Origin: Gammaproteobacteria bacterium
GTDB lineage: Bacteria; Pseudomonadota; Gammaproteobacteria; Steroidobacterales; GCA-2729495
Direction: 5' to 3'
Assembly (NCBI GenBank): GCA_020853135.1
Contig: JADYZO010000078.1
Span: 1-54,591, forward strand
Length of the DNA: 54,591 nucleotides
The position numbers and the translations under genes were made by a program. The notes beneath the pieces were generated by a model. That model did not search any database. It was given only the letters and a program-made list of their open reading frames with translations, and had not been told where the DNA came from. This document shows, piece after piece, positions 40,511 to 48,971 of the stretch (its first letter is position 1; each line of letters begins with the position of its first letter).

Positions 40511-40639
40511 GTGGTTTCTCCCTGTTCAGGTCGGCAAAGAGGGCGGGCGCAACGCTGCCCGCCGCTCGGGGGTCACCCTCGCACCGTGGGCGGTCGGGCC
40601 GGTGTGGCACCAGGCGGATGGCCGGTGTGACGGCGCGGA

Positions 40640-40645
40640 ATTATA
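40640..40645 (-). promoter_or_regulatory. acnA -10 element
   Basis: A perfect TATAAT on the minus strand, inside CGCTATAATTCC, gives acnA a leader of about 120 nt. A matching -35 is not evident. The GC-rich leader (40511-40639) has no visible gene. Confidence 0.5.
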
Positions 40646-40668
40646 GCGGATGGCGCCGGCCGTCGCGC

Positions 40669-41790
40669 TCAGGCGACGCGTGCCTCGCCTGCGGGCAGGG
40701 CCCCTGCGGCATCGATGACGGCGCCGCCGAGGCAGGTGTCGGCGTCGTAGAAGACCGCATACTGCCCCGGGGTCACGGCCCACTGGGGCTGTTCGAAGCG
40801 CACCAGCAGGGTGCCGGCAGCCGCCGCCAGCACCGTCGCAGGCGCGGGCGTGTGCCGGTGCCTGAGCCGCACCTGGCAGCGCCAGCCCCCGGGGCTGGCC
40901 AGGCCGGCCGGGACCTCATCGATCCAGTGGGGTGGCCCCGCCTGCAGCGCATCGGACCAGAGCAGCGGGTGCCCTCGGCCCTGCACGGCCACCAGCGTCC
41001 GCTCCGCGGCGCGCTTGGCGGCCACGTACCAGGGGGCGCCCGTGCCGCCGGTACCGCCGCCGATGCCCAGGCCGGCACGCTGCCCGAGGGTGTAGTAGGC
41101 CAGTCCCTGGTGCCAGCCGATCCGGCGCCCGCTGGCATCGACGATCGGGCCGGGTTGCGCACCGAGGTACTGCCCGAGGAACTCGCGAAAGGGCCGCTCG
41201 CCGATGAAGCAGATGCCGGTGCTGTCCGGCCGGGCGTGGTTGGGCAGCCCGGCCGCCGCAGCCATCGCCCGCACCTCCTGCTTGGTGAACCCGCCGAGGG
41301 GGAAAATCGCCTGGCGCAGCGCCTCGCCGGCCACGGCGTGCAGGAAATAGGTCTGGTCCTTGGCGGCGTCGACGGCCTTGAGGAGCCGGACGGGGCCGCC
41401 GGCATCGAGCCGGGCATAGTGCCCGGTGGCGATGCGCCGGGCGCCCAGCCGGCGGGCGTGCCCGAGGAAGGTGCCGAACTTGATGTGCCGGTTGCACAGC
41501 ACGTCAGGGTTGGGTGTGCGCCCGGCCCGGCACTCGGCGAGGAACCCTGCGAACACCTGCTCGCGATACGCAGTGCTGAAGTTCGCCTGGTGGAGGGGGA
41601 TGCCGAGTTCGTCGCAGACGCGCCGCGCGGCCTGCAGGTCGTCGGCCGCCGTGCAGTAGGCGTCGGCGTCCTCCCAGTTGGTCATGTGCAGGCCCTGCAC
41701 CGTGAATCCGGCCTGCTGCAGGCACAGCGCAGCCACGGCGGAGTCCACGCCGCCGGAAATCCCGACAATGATCAGTTCGCCCCGGGCCAT
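40669..41790 (-). CDS. mnmA: tRNA-specific 2-thiouridylase MnmA
   Basis: MnmA thiolates U34 of tRNA Lys, Glu and Gln. The 373-residue protein has the PP-loop SGGVDSAV (12-19), catalytic cysteines C99 (in DVLCNRHIKF) and C194 (in STGICFIGE), GHYAR, KDQTYFLHAV and a C-terminal beta-barrel domain. Only 6 nt separate a TAGAAT box (41797-41802) from the ATG, with no Shine-Dalgarno, so it is probably leaderless. mnmA and purB lie close together in many gammaproteobacteria. Confidence 0.96.
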   Translation of the reverse strand: MARGELIIVGISGGVDSAVAALCLQQAGFTVQGLHMTNWEDADAYCTAADDLQAARRVCDELGIPLHQANFSTAYREQVFAGFLAECRAGRTPNPDVLCNRHIKFGTFLGHARRLGARRIATGHYARLDAGGPVRLLKAVDAAKDQTYFLHAVAGEALRQAIFPLGGFTKQEVRAMAAAAGLPNHARPDSTGICFIGERPFREFLGQYLGAQPGPIVDASGRRIGWHQGLAYYTLGQRAGLGIGGGTGGTGAPWYVAAKRAAERTLVAVQGRGHPLLWSDALQAGPPHWIDEVPAGLASPGGWRCQVRLRHRHTPAPATVLAAAAGTLLVRFEQPQWAVTPGQYAVFYDADTCLGGAVIDAAGALPAGEARVA

Positions 41791-41796
41791 GGCGGC

Positions 41797-41802
41797 ATTC
41801 TA
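41797..41802 (-). promoter_or_regulatory. mnmA -10 element, leaderless start
   Basis: Minus-strand TAGAAT followed by GCCGCC and the ATG. A start site at or within a few bases of the ATG is predicted. Confidence 0.5.
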
Positions 41803-41823
41803 GCCGGGCCGTCGGCGGATGGT

Positions 41824-42321
41824 TCAGCTGCGCGGCTCGCGGAACTCGGGTGATGGCCTCGAGCGCTCCCACATGGTGTCGAACAATTCGAGGTAGCGGC
41901 GGGTCACCACCGGGTCATGGCTGTCGGCGATGCCTTCCCAGCGTGCTGCATCGATGCGGTAGAGCAGCGCCGTGTCATCGGCGATGAGGAAGGCTTCGCG
42001 GTGGCCGAGGTAGTCGGCGTGGATGTTGCGCAGGTCGATGCAGGTATTGAGGCGGCGCGCCACGCCGACGAAGCGGTTGCCGTTGCGGATGGCGCGGGCC
42101 GGGTCGCTCACCAGCACCCGGATCTTCGTGTAGCGCTTGGCGAGAACCAGGCGCTTGGCGATGTCGAGGAACTCCTCGCGGTCGTAGACCCCGGGCTCCA
42201 GATCTGGCGTCAGGATGGCGAGCGCGCGCTTTGCCGTGGCGGCAATGGCGGCGGCGGCGGCGCGGGTATCCTCGATGGAGGAAAGGATCCAGCGGTGGGT
42301 GTTGGCGCGCTCGGCTTGCAT
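41824..42321 (-). CDS. DUF7931-like / PLD-like conserved protein
   Basis: The 165-residue soluble protein starts at MQAERANTHRWILSSIEDTR and resembles the C-terminal half-domain of phospholipase-D-like folds (LAILTPDLEPGVYDREEFLD, TKIRVLVSD). It lacks an HKD motif, so catalysis is unlikely. Similar proteins appear as DUF7931 in gammaproteobacteria, often beside acetyltransferase or purB genes. A TAGACT box lies at 42347-42352 (minus). The frame continues upstream into purB, but that part is not conserved. Function unknown. Confidence 0.6.
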   Translation of the reverse strand: MQAERANTHRWILSSIEDTRAAAAAIAATAKRALAILTPDLEPGVYDREEFLDIAKRLVLAKRYTKIRVLVSDPARAIRNGNRFVGVARRLNTCIDLRNIHADYLGHREAFLIADDTALLYRIDAARWEGIADSHDPVVTRRYLELFDTMWERSRPSPEFREPRS

Positions 42322-42421
42322 CTGACCATTGCCCGTGCAGGGCCACAGTCTAGGGGCGACCCTGGCGCCGGCCGTGCCAACGACGTCACAGTTCGGGGAT
42401 GCTGCGGCCGGCGGCCGCGGG

Positions 42422-43804
42422 TCAGGAGCTGCCGTCCAGGCCGGCCACCAGCTGCCCGGCGGCCCCGGTGTACGTCGCCGGGGTGAGTTGCAGCAGTGCA
42501 TCGCGCGCGGTGCGCGGGATGTCCAGCCCGCTGATGAACGTGCGCAGGTCATCCGGGCGCAACTGTCGGCCGCGACTCAGCGCCTTCAGCTGCTCGTAGG
42601 CGTCGCTGTAACCGTGCTTGCGCAGCACGGTCTGCACGGCCTCGGCGAGCACCTCCCAGTTGGCCTCGAGGTCGGCTGCCAGCCGGGCCGGATCGGCATC
42701 GAGCTTGTCGAGTCCGGCCGCGAGCGCCTGGTACGCCAGCAGGCCGTGGGCGATGGCCACGCCCACGTTGCGCAGCACTGTGGAGTCGGAGAGGTCGCGC
42801 TGCCAGCGCGAGACCGGCAGCTTGGCCGAAAAGTGCTGCAGGAGCGCGTTGGCGACGCCGAGGTTGCCCTCGGCGTTCTCGAAATCGATGGGGTTGACCT
42901 TGTGCGGCATCGTCGAGGAGCCGACCTCGCGCGCCTGGGGGCGCTGGCGGAAGTAGCCGATGGAGATGTAGGCCCAGAAGTCCCGCGCGGCATCGATGAG
43001 GATGGTGTTGATCCGCGCCAGCGCATCGAAGTACTCGGCCATCCAGTCATGCGGCTCGATCTGCGTCGTGAAGGGATTGGCCTCGAGCCCCAGCGAGTGG
43101 AGGAAATCGCGTGACAGCGCGGGCCAGTCCACGCCCGGATAGGCGACGAGGTGGGCGTTGAAGTTGCCGACCGCGCCATTGAGCTTGGCGAGCACCGGCA
43201 CGGCCTCCAGGATGGCCAGCTGGCGCTGCAGCCGCCAGGCGAAGTTGGCGAGCTCCTTGCCCAGCGTCGTCGGACTGGCCGGCTGGCCGTGGGTGCGCGC
43301 GAGCATGGGCAGGGTCGCGCCTGCGCGGGCCATGCCGCGCAGGCGCGCCACCAGCGTGCGCAGGGCCGGCACCACGTGGTCATCGCGCGCGCTGCGCAGG
43401 ATGAGCGCATAGGCCACGTTGTTGATGTCCTCGGACGTGCAGGCGAAATGCAGGAACGGGCGCAGGCGTGCCAGCTCGGCGTCCCCGGCCAGCTGTTCGC
43501 CGATGAAGTACTCGACGGCCTTGACGTCGTGGTTGGTGGTCTTCTCGATGGCCTTGACGCGGCTGGCTTCCTGGTAGCCGAAGCCCGCCACGAGGCGGTC
43601 GAGCCAGTCGTGCACCACGGGGGAGACGGCAGGGAAGTCGGCGAGTTCACCGCGCTTGGCCAGGAACTGCAGCCAGCGCACCTCCACCAGGACGCGGCGC
43701 CGGATCAGGCCCTGCTCGCTGAACAGTTCGCGGCAGGCGTCGAGCTTCGCCCCGTAGCGGCCATCCAGGGGCGAGATTGCCGTCAGCGCCAATTGTTCGT
43801 TCAT
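42422..43804 (-). CDS. purB: Adenylosuccinate lyase
   Basis: PurB cleaves SAICAR and adenylosuccinate in purine biosynthesis. The 460-residue protein matches the E. coli-type enzyme (456 aa): SPLDGRYG at the N-terminus, FACTSEDINN, ARTHGQPASPTTLGKE and the signature catalytic loop GSSTMPHKVNPIDFENAEGN (about 290-309). It is divergent from fumC, with overlapping control regions at 43805-43860. Confidence 0.97.
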   Translation of the reverse strand: MNEQLALTAISPLDGRYGAKLDACRELFSEQGLIRRRVLVEVRWLQFLAKRGELADFPAVSPVVHDWLDRLVAGFGYQEASRVKAIEKTTNHDVKAVEYFIGEQLAGDAELARLRPFLHFACTSEDINNVAYALILRSARDDHVVPALRTLVARLRGMARAGATLPMLARTHGQPASPTTLGKELANFAWRLQRQLAILEAVPVLAKLNGAVGNFNAHLVAYPGVDWPALSRDFLHSLGLEANPFTTQIEPHDWMAEYFDALARINTILIDAARDFWAYISIGYFRQRPQAREVGSSTMPHKVNPIDFENAEGNLGVANALLQHFSAKLPVSRWQRDLSDSTVLRNVGVAIAHGLLAYQALAAGLDKLDADPARLAADLEANWEVLAEAVQTVLRKHGYSDAYEQLKALSRGRQLRPDDLRTFISGLDIPRTARDALLQLTPATYTGAAGQLVAGLDGSS

Positions 43805-43825
43805 GCCCGTCAGCCGAAAAGGACC

Positions 43826-43848
43826 TATACTTTGCGGCCCGAATCATA
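43826..43848. promoter_or_regulatory. Overlapping opposed -10 boxes of purB and fumC
   Basis: TATACT on the plus strand (43826-43831) fits fumC; TATGAT on the minus strand (43848-43843) fits purB. The predicted start sites fall between the two boxes, so polymerases could not occupy both at once. Neither has a clear -35. Confidence 0.35.
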
Positions 43849-43911
43849 CACCAAGGCATGGCCGGCCCCGCCACGGGCGCGCGCCGGCCGACTGCAATCC
43901 AGGAGCAGGCG

Positions 43912-45300
43912 ATGGCGGACAACGGTTACCGGGTCGAGCGCGACAGCATGGGCGAGTTGCGGGTGCCCGAGCAGGCGATGTGGGGGGCGCAGACCCAGCG
44001 CGCCGTGGACAACTTCCCGATCAGCGGGCTGCCCATGCCGCGCGCCTTCATCCGGGCGCTCGGCCTCATCAAGTGGGCGGCTGCCGGCGCCAACGGCGAG
44101 CTCGGGCTGCTGACGACGGGCAAGGCGCGCGCCATCCAGTCCGCGGCGCTGGAGGTGGCCGGCGGGCAGTTCGACGCCCAGTTCCCGATCGACGTGTTCC
44201 AGACCGGTTCAGGCACCAGCTCCAACATGAATGCCAACGAGGTGATTGCGCATCTCGCCGGCAAGCGGGGCAACACGGCAATCCATCCCAACGATGACGT
44301 CAACATGGGCCAGAGCAGCAACGACGTCATCCCCACCGCGATCCACCTCAGCGCCGCCCTGGTGCTGGCCGAGGACCTGCTGCCGGCACTCGCCCACCTG
44401 CAGGAGACCCTGGAGGCCAAGGCGCAGGAGACCGATGGGGTGGTGAAGACCGGGCGCACGCACCTCATGGATGCCATGCCCGTGCGCCTCGGCCAGGAGT
44501 TGTCCGGCTGGGCCTGTCAGGTCGCCAATGCGCATGCGCGGCTCACCGAGTGCCTGCAACGGCTCGGGCGCCTGGCCCAGGGGGGCACTGCGGTCGGCAC
44601 CGGCATCAATGCCCACCCGAAGTTCGGCGCCAAGGTGGCGGTGCTCCTCAGCGAGCACACGGGGGTGCAGTTCCGCGCCTCGGAGAACTACTTCGAGTCC
44701 ATGAGCACGCAGGACACGGCGGTGGAGCTCTCCGGCCAGCTGCGCGTGCTCGCCGTCTCGCTGATGAAGATCGCCAATGACCTGCGCTGGATGAATAGCG
44801 GCCCGCTCGCGGGCCTCGGCGAGATCCAGCTGCCCGCCCTGCAGCCGGGCAGCAGCATCATGCCGGGCAAGGTCAACCCGGTGATCCCCGAGGCGGTGGC
44901 CATGGTGGCAGCCCAGGTCATGGGCAACGACGTGACCGTCGCGGTGGCCGGCCAGTCGGGAAACTTCCAGCTCAACGTCATGCTGCCCCTGGTGGCCTAC
45001 AACGTCCTGCAGAGTGCCAGCCTGCTGGCGGCGGCAAGCCGCGTGCTCGCGGACAAGGCCATCAAGGGCTTCAAGGTCAATGAGGCCAAGCTGGCCGAGG
45101 CGCTGGACCGCAACCCGATCCTGGTGACCGCCATGAACCCGGTCATCGGCTACGAGAAGGGCGCGGCCATCGCCAAGAAGGCCTACGCCGAGGGGCGGCC
45201 CATCCGCGAGGTGGCCCGTGAGCAGACCGACCTCACCGAGGCCGAACTCGACCGCCTGCTCGATGCCATGGACCTCACCCGCGGCGGCATCAAGGGCTGA
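43912..45300 (+). CDS. fumC: Class II fumarate hydratase
   Basis: The 462-residue oxygen-stable fumarase hydrates fumarate to malate. It shows the start YRVERDSMGELRVP, FQTGSGTSSNMNANEV, HPNDDVNMGQSSND, KTGRTHLMDAMPV and the fumarase/aspartase signature GSSIMPGKVNPV. The ATG at 43912 follows AGGAG by 7 nt. Unlike FumA/B it needs no Fe-S cluster. It is followed by the Nudix and mazG genes. Confidence 0.97.
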   Translation: MADNGYRVERDSMGELRVPEQAMWGAQTQRAVDNFPISGLPMPRAFIRALGLIKWAAAGANGELGLLTTGKARAIQSAALEVAGGQFDAQFPIDVFQTGSGTSSNMNANEVIAHLAGKRGNTAIHPNDDVNMGQSSNDVIPTAIHLSAALVLAEDLLPALAHLQETLEAKAQETDGVVKTGRTHLMDAMPVRLGQELSGWACQVANAHARLTECLQRLGRLAQGGTAVGTGINAHPKFGAKVAVLLSEHTGVQFRASENYFESMSTQDTAVELSGQLRVLAVSLMKIANDLRWMNSGPLAGLGEIQLPALQPGSSIMPGKVNPVIPEAVAMVAAQVMGNDVTVAVAGQSGNFQLNVMLPLVAYNVLQSASLLAAASRVLADKAIKGFKVNEAKLAEALDRNPILVTAMNPVIGYEKGAAIAKKAYAEGRPIREVAREQTDLTEAELDRLLDAMDLTRGGIKG

Positions 45301-45319
45301 GGCCGCCGCCCGCGGCAGC

Positions 45320-45940
45320 GTGACCACCAGGACGCGGATCGCACAGCGCCTGCACGATTCGGTGGCTCCGGCGGACCCCGAGGCGCAGGCGCGCGCGGCA
45401 TGGCCGCCGGCAGCAGCGGCAGCGCTGTTTCCCGCGCCGCTGGTGCCCGCTGCGGTGTTGTTGCCCCTCGTGGAGCGCGCGCCCGGCCTGTCGGTGCTGC
45501 TGACCCGGCGGACCGACCACCTGCGCGACCATCCCGGGCAGGTCAGTTTCCCGGGCGGGCGCGTCGAGCGCGGGGACGCCGGGCCGCTCGCCACCGCGCT
45601 GCGCGAGGCGGGTGAGGAGCTCGGTATCGAGGCGAGCCGCGTCACCGTGGCCGGTTACCTGCCGGCACAGGCGATCGTGACCGGCTTCGTCGTGACGCCG
45701 GTGGTCGGGTTCCTGTCCGCCGACATCGAGTTGCGGCCCGACACCTTCGAGGTGGCGGAGGCCTTCGAGGTGCCCCTGGCGTTCATCCTGGACCCCGTGA
45801 ACCTCATGACGTCGATCCATCTCCTGCGCGGCGTGGAGGTGCCGGTGTTCGAGTACCACTACGCGGGGCACCGCATCTGGGGGGCGACGGCCAAGATGCT
45901 CCATACCTTGTCAATCATCGTGAAAACAGATGGTTACTGA
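45320..45940 (+). CDS. Nudix hydrolase, CoA-pyrophosphatase type
   Basis: The 206-residue protein has a NudL-like pattern: LLTRRTDHLRDHPGQVSFPGG, then the Nudix box with ALREAGEELGI (about residues 95-106). NudL enzymes cleave CoA to phosphopantetheine and 3',5'-ADP. The start is uncertain: GTG at 45320 gives the usual length, while the frame is open into fumC with ATG at 45263. It overlaps mazG by 11 bp, so two house-cleaning nucleotide hydrolases are co-translated. Confidence 0.88.
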   Translation: MTTRTRIAQRLHDSVAPADPEAQARAAWPPAAAAALFPAPLVPAAVLLPLVERAPGLSVLLTRRTDHLRDHPGQVSFPGGRVERGDAGPLATALREAGEELGIEASRVTVAGYLPAQAIVTGFVVTPVVGFLSADIELRPDTFEVAEAFEVPLAFILDPVNLMTSIHLLRGVEVPVFEYHYAGHRIWGATAKMLHTLSIIVKTDGY

Positions 45941-46700
45941 TAACATCGAGAAACTGCTCGATATCATGGTACGCCTGCGTGATCCGGCCACGGGCTGCCC
46001 CTGGGACCGTGAGCAGGACTTCCGCAGCATCGCGCCGTACACGATCGAGGAGGCCTACGAGGTGGCCGATGCCATCGAGCGTGGCGATCACGCCGGCTTG
46101 CGCGAGGAACTGGGCGACCTGCTCCTGCAGGTCGTGTTCCACGCGCAGATGGCGCGGGAACTCGGCGAATTCGGCTTCGACGACGTCGTGGCCGGCATCT
46201 GCGACAAGCTCATCCGCCGCCACCCGCACGTGTTCGGCGGCGAGCGCATCGCCTCGGCCGACGAGCAGCGCCTGGCCTGGGAGCGCCTCAAGGCCGCGGA
46301 AAGGGCGCGCGACCAGGTGCTGGGCGGGGTTGCCCGCGCGATCCCCGCGCTGGCCCGGGCCGCCAAGCTGGGGCGGCGCGCCGCCGGGGTCGGCTTTGAC
46401 TGGCCGGATCTCGCCGGTGTCGCGGCCAAGGTGCGCGAGGAACTGGAGGAAGTCGAGGCAGCTGCGGCTGCCTCGCCCGGCACCCTCGGCGAAGAAATCG
46501 GCGACCTGCTTTTCGCCGTGACCAGTCTCGCGCGCCATGCGGGCGTCGATCCCGAGGAAGCATTGCGGCAGGCCAATGCGAAGTTCGAGCGCCGCTTCGC
46601 GCATGTCGAGCAGCGTGTCGACGAAGACGGCCGGGGCTGGGCCGCGCTGACGGCTGGCGAGCTCGACCGCTTCTGGCGCGAGGCCAAGCTCCGGGGCTGA
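45930..46700 (+). CDS. mazG: Nucleoside triphosphate pyrophosphohydrolase MazG
   Basis: MazG hydrolyses NTPs and dNTPs to monophosphates and can lower ppGpp. The 256-residue protein (E. coli 263) has two MazG domains. The N-terminal one shows LRDPATGCPWDREQ and the metal site EEAYEV...LREELGDLLLQV; the C-terminal one shows KVREELEEVEA and EEIGDLLFAV. It begins inside the Nudix gene (11-bp overlap) and converges on slipin. Confidence 0.95.
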   Translation: MVTDNIEKLLDIMVRLRDPATGCPWDREQDFRSIAPYTIEEAYEVADAIERGDHAGLREELGDLLLQVVFHAQMARELGEFGFDDVVAGICDKLIRRHPHVFGGERIASADEQRLAWERLKAAERARDQVLGGVARAIPALARAAKLGRRAAGVGFDWPDLAGVAAKVREELEEVEAAAAASPGTLGEEIGDLLFAVTSLARHAGVDPEEALRQANAKFERRFAHVEQRVDEDGRGWAALTAGELDRFWREAKLRG

Positions 46701-46722
46701 TGCGTCGCTGGCGCGGCGGGCC

Positions 46723-47472
46723 TCAGCCCTCGCGCTTGCGCTCGAGGAAGGCCTCCACCAGGTCCATCGGCACCGGGAACACGATGGTGTTGCTGCGGTC
46801 CTTGGCGATCTCGGTGAGTGTCTGCAGGTAGCGCAGCTGGAGCGCCTGCTTCTGCGAGCCCAGCATCTGCGCCGCCGCAGCCAGCATCTCGGAAGCCTGC
46901 TTCTCACCCTCCGCATGGATGACCTTGGCGCGCCGGGAGCGCTCCGCCTCGGCCTGCGCGGCGATGGCCCGCACCATGCTCTCGTTGAGGTCGATGTGCT
47001 TGATCTCGACATTGGAGACCTTGATGCCCCAGACATCGGTCTGGCGGTCGAGGATCTTCTGGATGTCGCCGTTGAGCTTGTCGCGCTCGGCCAGCATCTC
47101 GTCGAGCTCGTGCTGGCCGAGCACCGAGCGCAGCGTCGTCTGCGCCAGCTGGCTGGTGGCCTCGAAGACGTTGGCCACCTGGATCACGGACTTCTCCGGG
47201 TCGACGATCCGGAAGTAGACCACGGCGTTGACCTTCACCGAGACGTTGTCGCGCGAAATGACGTCCTGCGGGGGGACGTCGAAGACGATGACACGCAGGT
47301 CCACGCGCATGATCTGCTGCAGACCCGGGATGACGAGGATCAGCCCGGGGCCCTGCACGCTGGTGAAGCGCCCGAGCGTGAAGGTCACGCCGCGCTCGTA
47401 TTCCTTCAGGACCTTGATGCTGCTGAACAACAGCAGGGCGACCAGGACGGCGACGAAGATGATGACGGGCAT
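46723..47472 (-). CDS. Slipin-family SPFH membrane protein
   Basis: The 249-residue protein has an N-terminal membrane helix (1-18) and an SPFH/stomatin domain: KVLKEYERGVTFTLGRF, PGLILVIPGLQQIMRVDLR, and the C-terminal helix AAQAEAERSRRAKVIHAEGE. Slipins form oligomeric microdomain scaffolds. A GGAGGAT site precedes the ATG. It lies 27 bp after the NfeD-type protease gene; the stomatin-NfeD pair is widely conserved and suggests the protease acts on the slipin C-terminus (known for the archaeal pair). Confidence 0.93.
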   Translation of the reverse strand: MPVIIFVAVLVALLLFSSIKVLKEYERGVTFTLGRFTSVQGPGLILVIPGLQQIMRVDLRVIVFDVPPQDVISRDNVSVKVNAVVYFRIVDPEKSVIQVANVFEATSQLAQTTLRSVLGQHELDEMLAERDKLNGDIQKILDRQTDVWGIKVSNVEIKHIDLNESMVRAIAAQAEAERSRRAKVIHAEGEKQASEMLAAAAQMLGSQKQALQLRYLQTLTEIAKDRSNTIVFPVPMDLVEAFLERKREG

Positions 47473-47499
47473 GGGGCGATCCTCCGGGGGCTTTACGGA

Positions 47500-48897
47500 T
47501 CAGTCTGGCTGGCCGGGGCCGGCTGGCTCGACGTGGAGCAGCAGGCCCCTGACGCGCACGATGCGCAGGCGGTCTCCCTTGTGCACCGCCTGCGGGCAGC
47601 GGGCCGTCCAGCGTTCACCCTGGACGAACACGGCACCCGAGCCGGTGAAGTCTTCGAGCGCCTCGGCGGTATCGCCGAGCAGCGCCTCGCGGCCGCTCAC
47701 CACCGGACGGCGCCGCACCCGCACCAGGAGCAGCATCAGCCCGAGCAGGGCGAGGCTGGCGAGGCCGGCCACCGAGCCGATGAGGCCGCGCGAGACGCTG
47801 AAGCCCGGGACGTCCGTGTCGAGCAGCAGGATGGAGCCGAACACGAAGGCGGCGATGCCGCCGAGCCCCAGCGCACCAAAACTCGGCACGAAGGCTTCGG
47901 CCACGAGCAGCGCCACGCCGAGCGCGATCAGGCCGAGGCCGGCGAAGTTGACGGGCAGCACCTGGAAGGCAAACAGCGCGAGCAGCAGGCAGATCGCGCC
48001 GACCACGCCCGGCAGGTAGCCGCCGGGGTTGTAGCCCTCGAGGACCAGCCCGTAGATGCCGACCAGCAGCAGGATGTAGGCCACGTTCGGGTCGGTGATG
48101 GTCGCCAGCAGGCGGGTGCGCCAGTCGGGATCGTGGCGGACGACCTGCAGGGCCTGCGTGTCGAGCGTGACCAGGGCTTCGCCGATCCTGACGGTGCGCC
48201 CCTGTGCGGTGGCGAGGAGCGCGCGGGTATCGGGCACGATGAAATCGATGACGCCCTCCCGCAGGGCGGCCTCCGCGGTAAGGCTGGCGGCGTCACGCAC
48301 CGCACGCTCGGCCCAGTCGGCGTTGCGCTGGCGCAGCGTGGCCAGCCCGCGGATGTAGGCGACAGCATCGTTGACGACCTTGCGCTCCATCGCCGAGCCG
48401 GGAGGCGAGGCGGGCCTGGCCGCCTCATCGGCGGCGGCCCCTGGCCCGGATGCCGGGGCACTGCCCGCATCGCCACCGCCGATCTGCACCGGTGTCGCGG
48501 CGCCAAGGTGGGTGGCCGGGGCCATGGCGGCCAGGTGACTCGCATAGAGAATGTAGGTGCCGGCGCTCGCCGCACGGGAGCCGGCCGGGCTGACGAAGCT
48601 CGCGACCGGCACCGTCGAGGCGAGGATCGCCTTGTTGATGTCGCGCATCGAGGCATCGAGCCCGCCCGGGGTGTCCATCTCGATGATCACGAGGCGCGCG
48701 CCGCCCGCTTGCGCGGCCTCGATGCCGCGCACGATGTAGTCGCTGGTGGCCGGGCCGATGGCTCCGCGGATCTCCAGCCGCAGCGCAGTGCCGGTGGCGT
48801 TCGCGGGCTCCTGTGGCGCGCCCGGTGCGGTAGCCGGCAGCAGCGCCACCAGCATGGAGCCCACGCAGGCGGGCAGTGCCCCTGGCTTGACCTTCAT
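47500..48897 (-). CDS. NfeD-type membrane serine protease (long form)
   Basis: The 465-residue protein has a signal or anchor helix (about 8-26), a ClpP-like protease domain (about 38-265) with the catalytic serine S111 in AASAGTYI and the probable lysine K173, a cluster of membrane helices (about 280-395) and a C-terminal OB-fold NfeD domain (about 405-465). A low-complexity Ala/Gly/Pro insert lies at 140-168. A TATGAT box ends 7 nt before the ATG at 48897, so transcription is probably leaderless. Operon with slipin. Confidence 0.93.
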   Translation of the reverse strand: MKVKPGALPACVGSMLVALLPATAPGAPQEPANATGTALRLEIRGAIGPATSDYIVRGIEAAQAGGARLVIIEMDTPGGLDASMRDINKAILASTVPVASFVSPAGSRAASAGTYILYASHLAAMAPATHLGAATPVQIGGGDAGSAPASGPGAAADEAARPASPPGSAMERKVVNDAVAYIRGLATLRQRNADWAERAVRDAASLTAEAALREGVIDFIVPDTRALLATAQGRTVRIGEALVTLDTQALQVVRHDPDWRTRLLATITDPNVAYILLLVGIYGLVLEGYNPGGYLPGVVGAICLLLALFAFQVLPVNFAGLGLIALGVALLVAEAFVPSFGALGLGGIAAFVFGSILLLDTDVPGFSVSRGLIGSVAGLASLALLGLMLLLVRVRRRPVVSGREALLGDTAEALEDFTGSGAVFVQGERWTARCPQAVHKGDRLRIVRVRGLLLHVEPAGPGQPD

Positions 48898-48904
48898 GCC
48901 CGGG

Positions 48905-48962
48905 ATCATAGCAGGGCTGCCGGGTCCTGCCCGGGCCCGTCCCCGGTGGGAGCCGCTAGAAT
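48905..48962. promoter_or_regulatory. Divergent leaderless promoters for nfeD and DAHP synthase
   Basis: The 74-bp gap between the two start codons has TATGAT on the minus strand (48910-48905, 7 nt from the nfeD ATG) and TAGAAT on the plus strand (48957-48962, 9 nt from the DAHP synthase ATG). Neither gene has a Shine-Dalgarno and neither -35 is clear. Confidence 0.5.
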
Positions 48963-48971
48963 GGCGGACCC

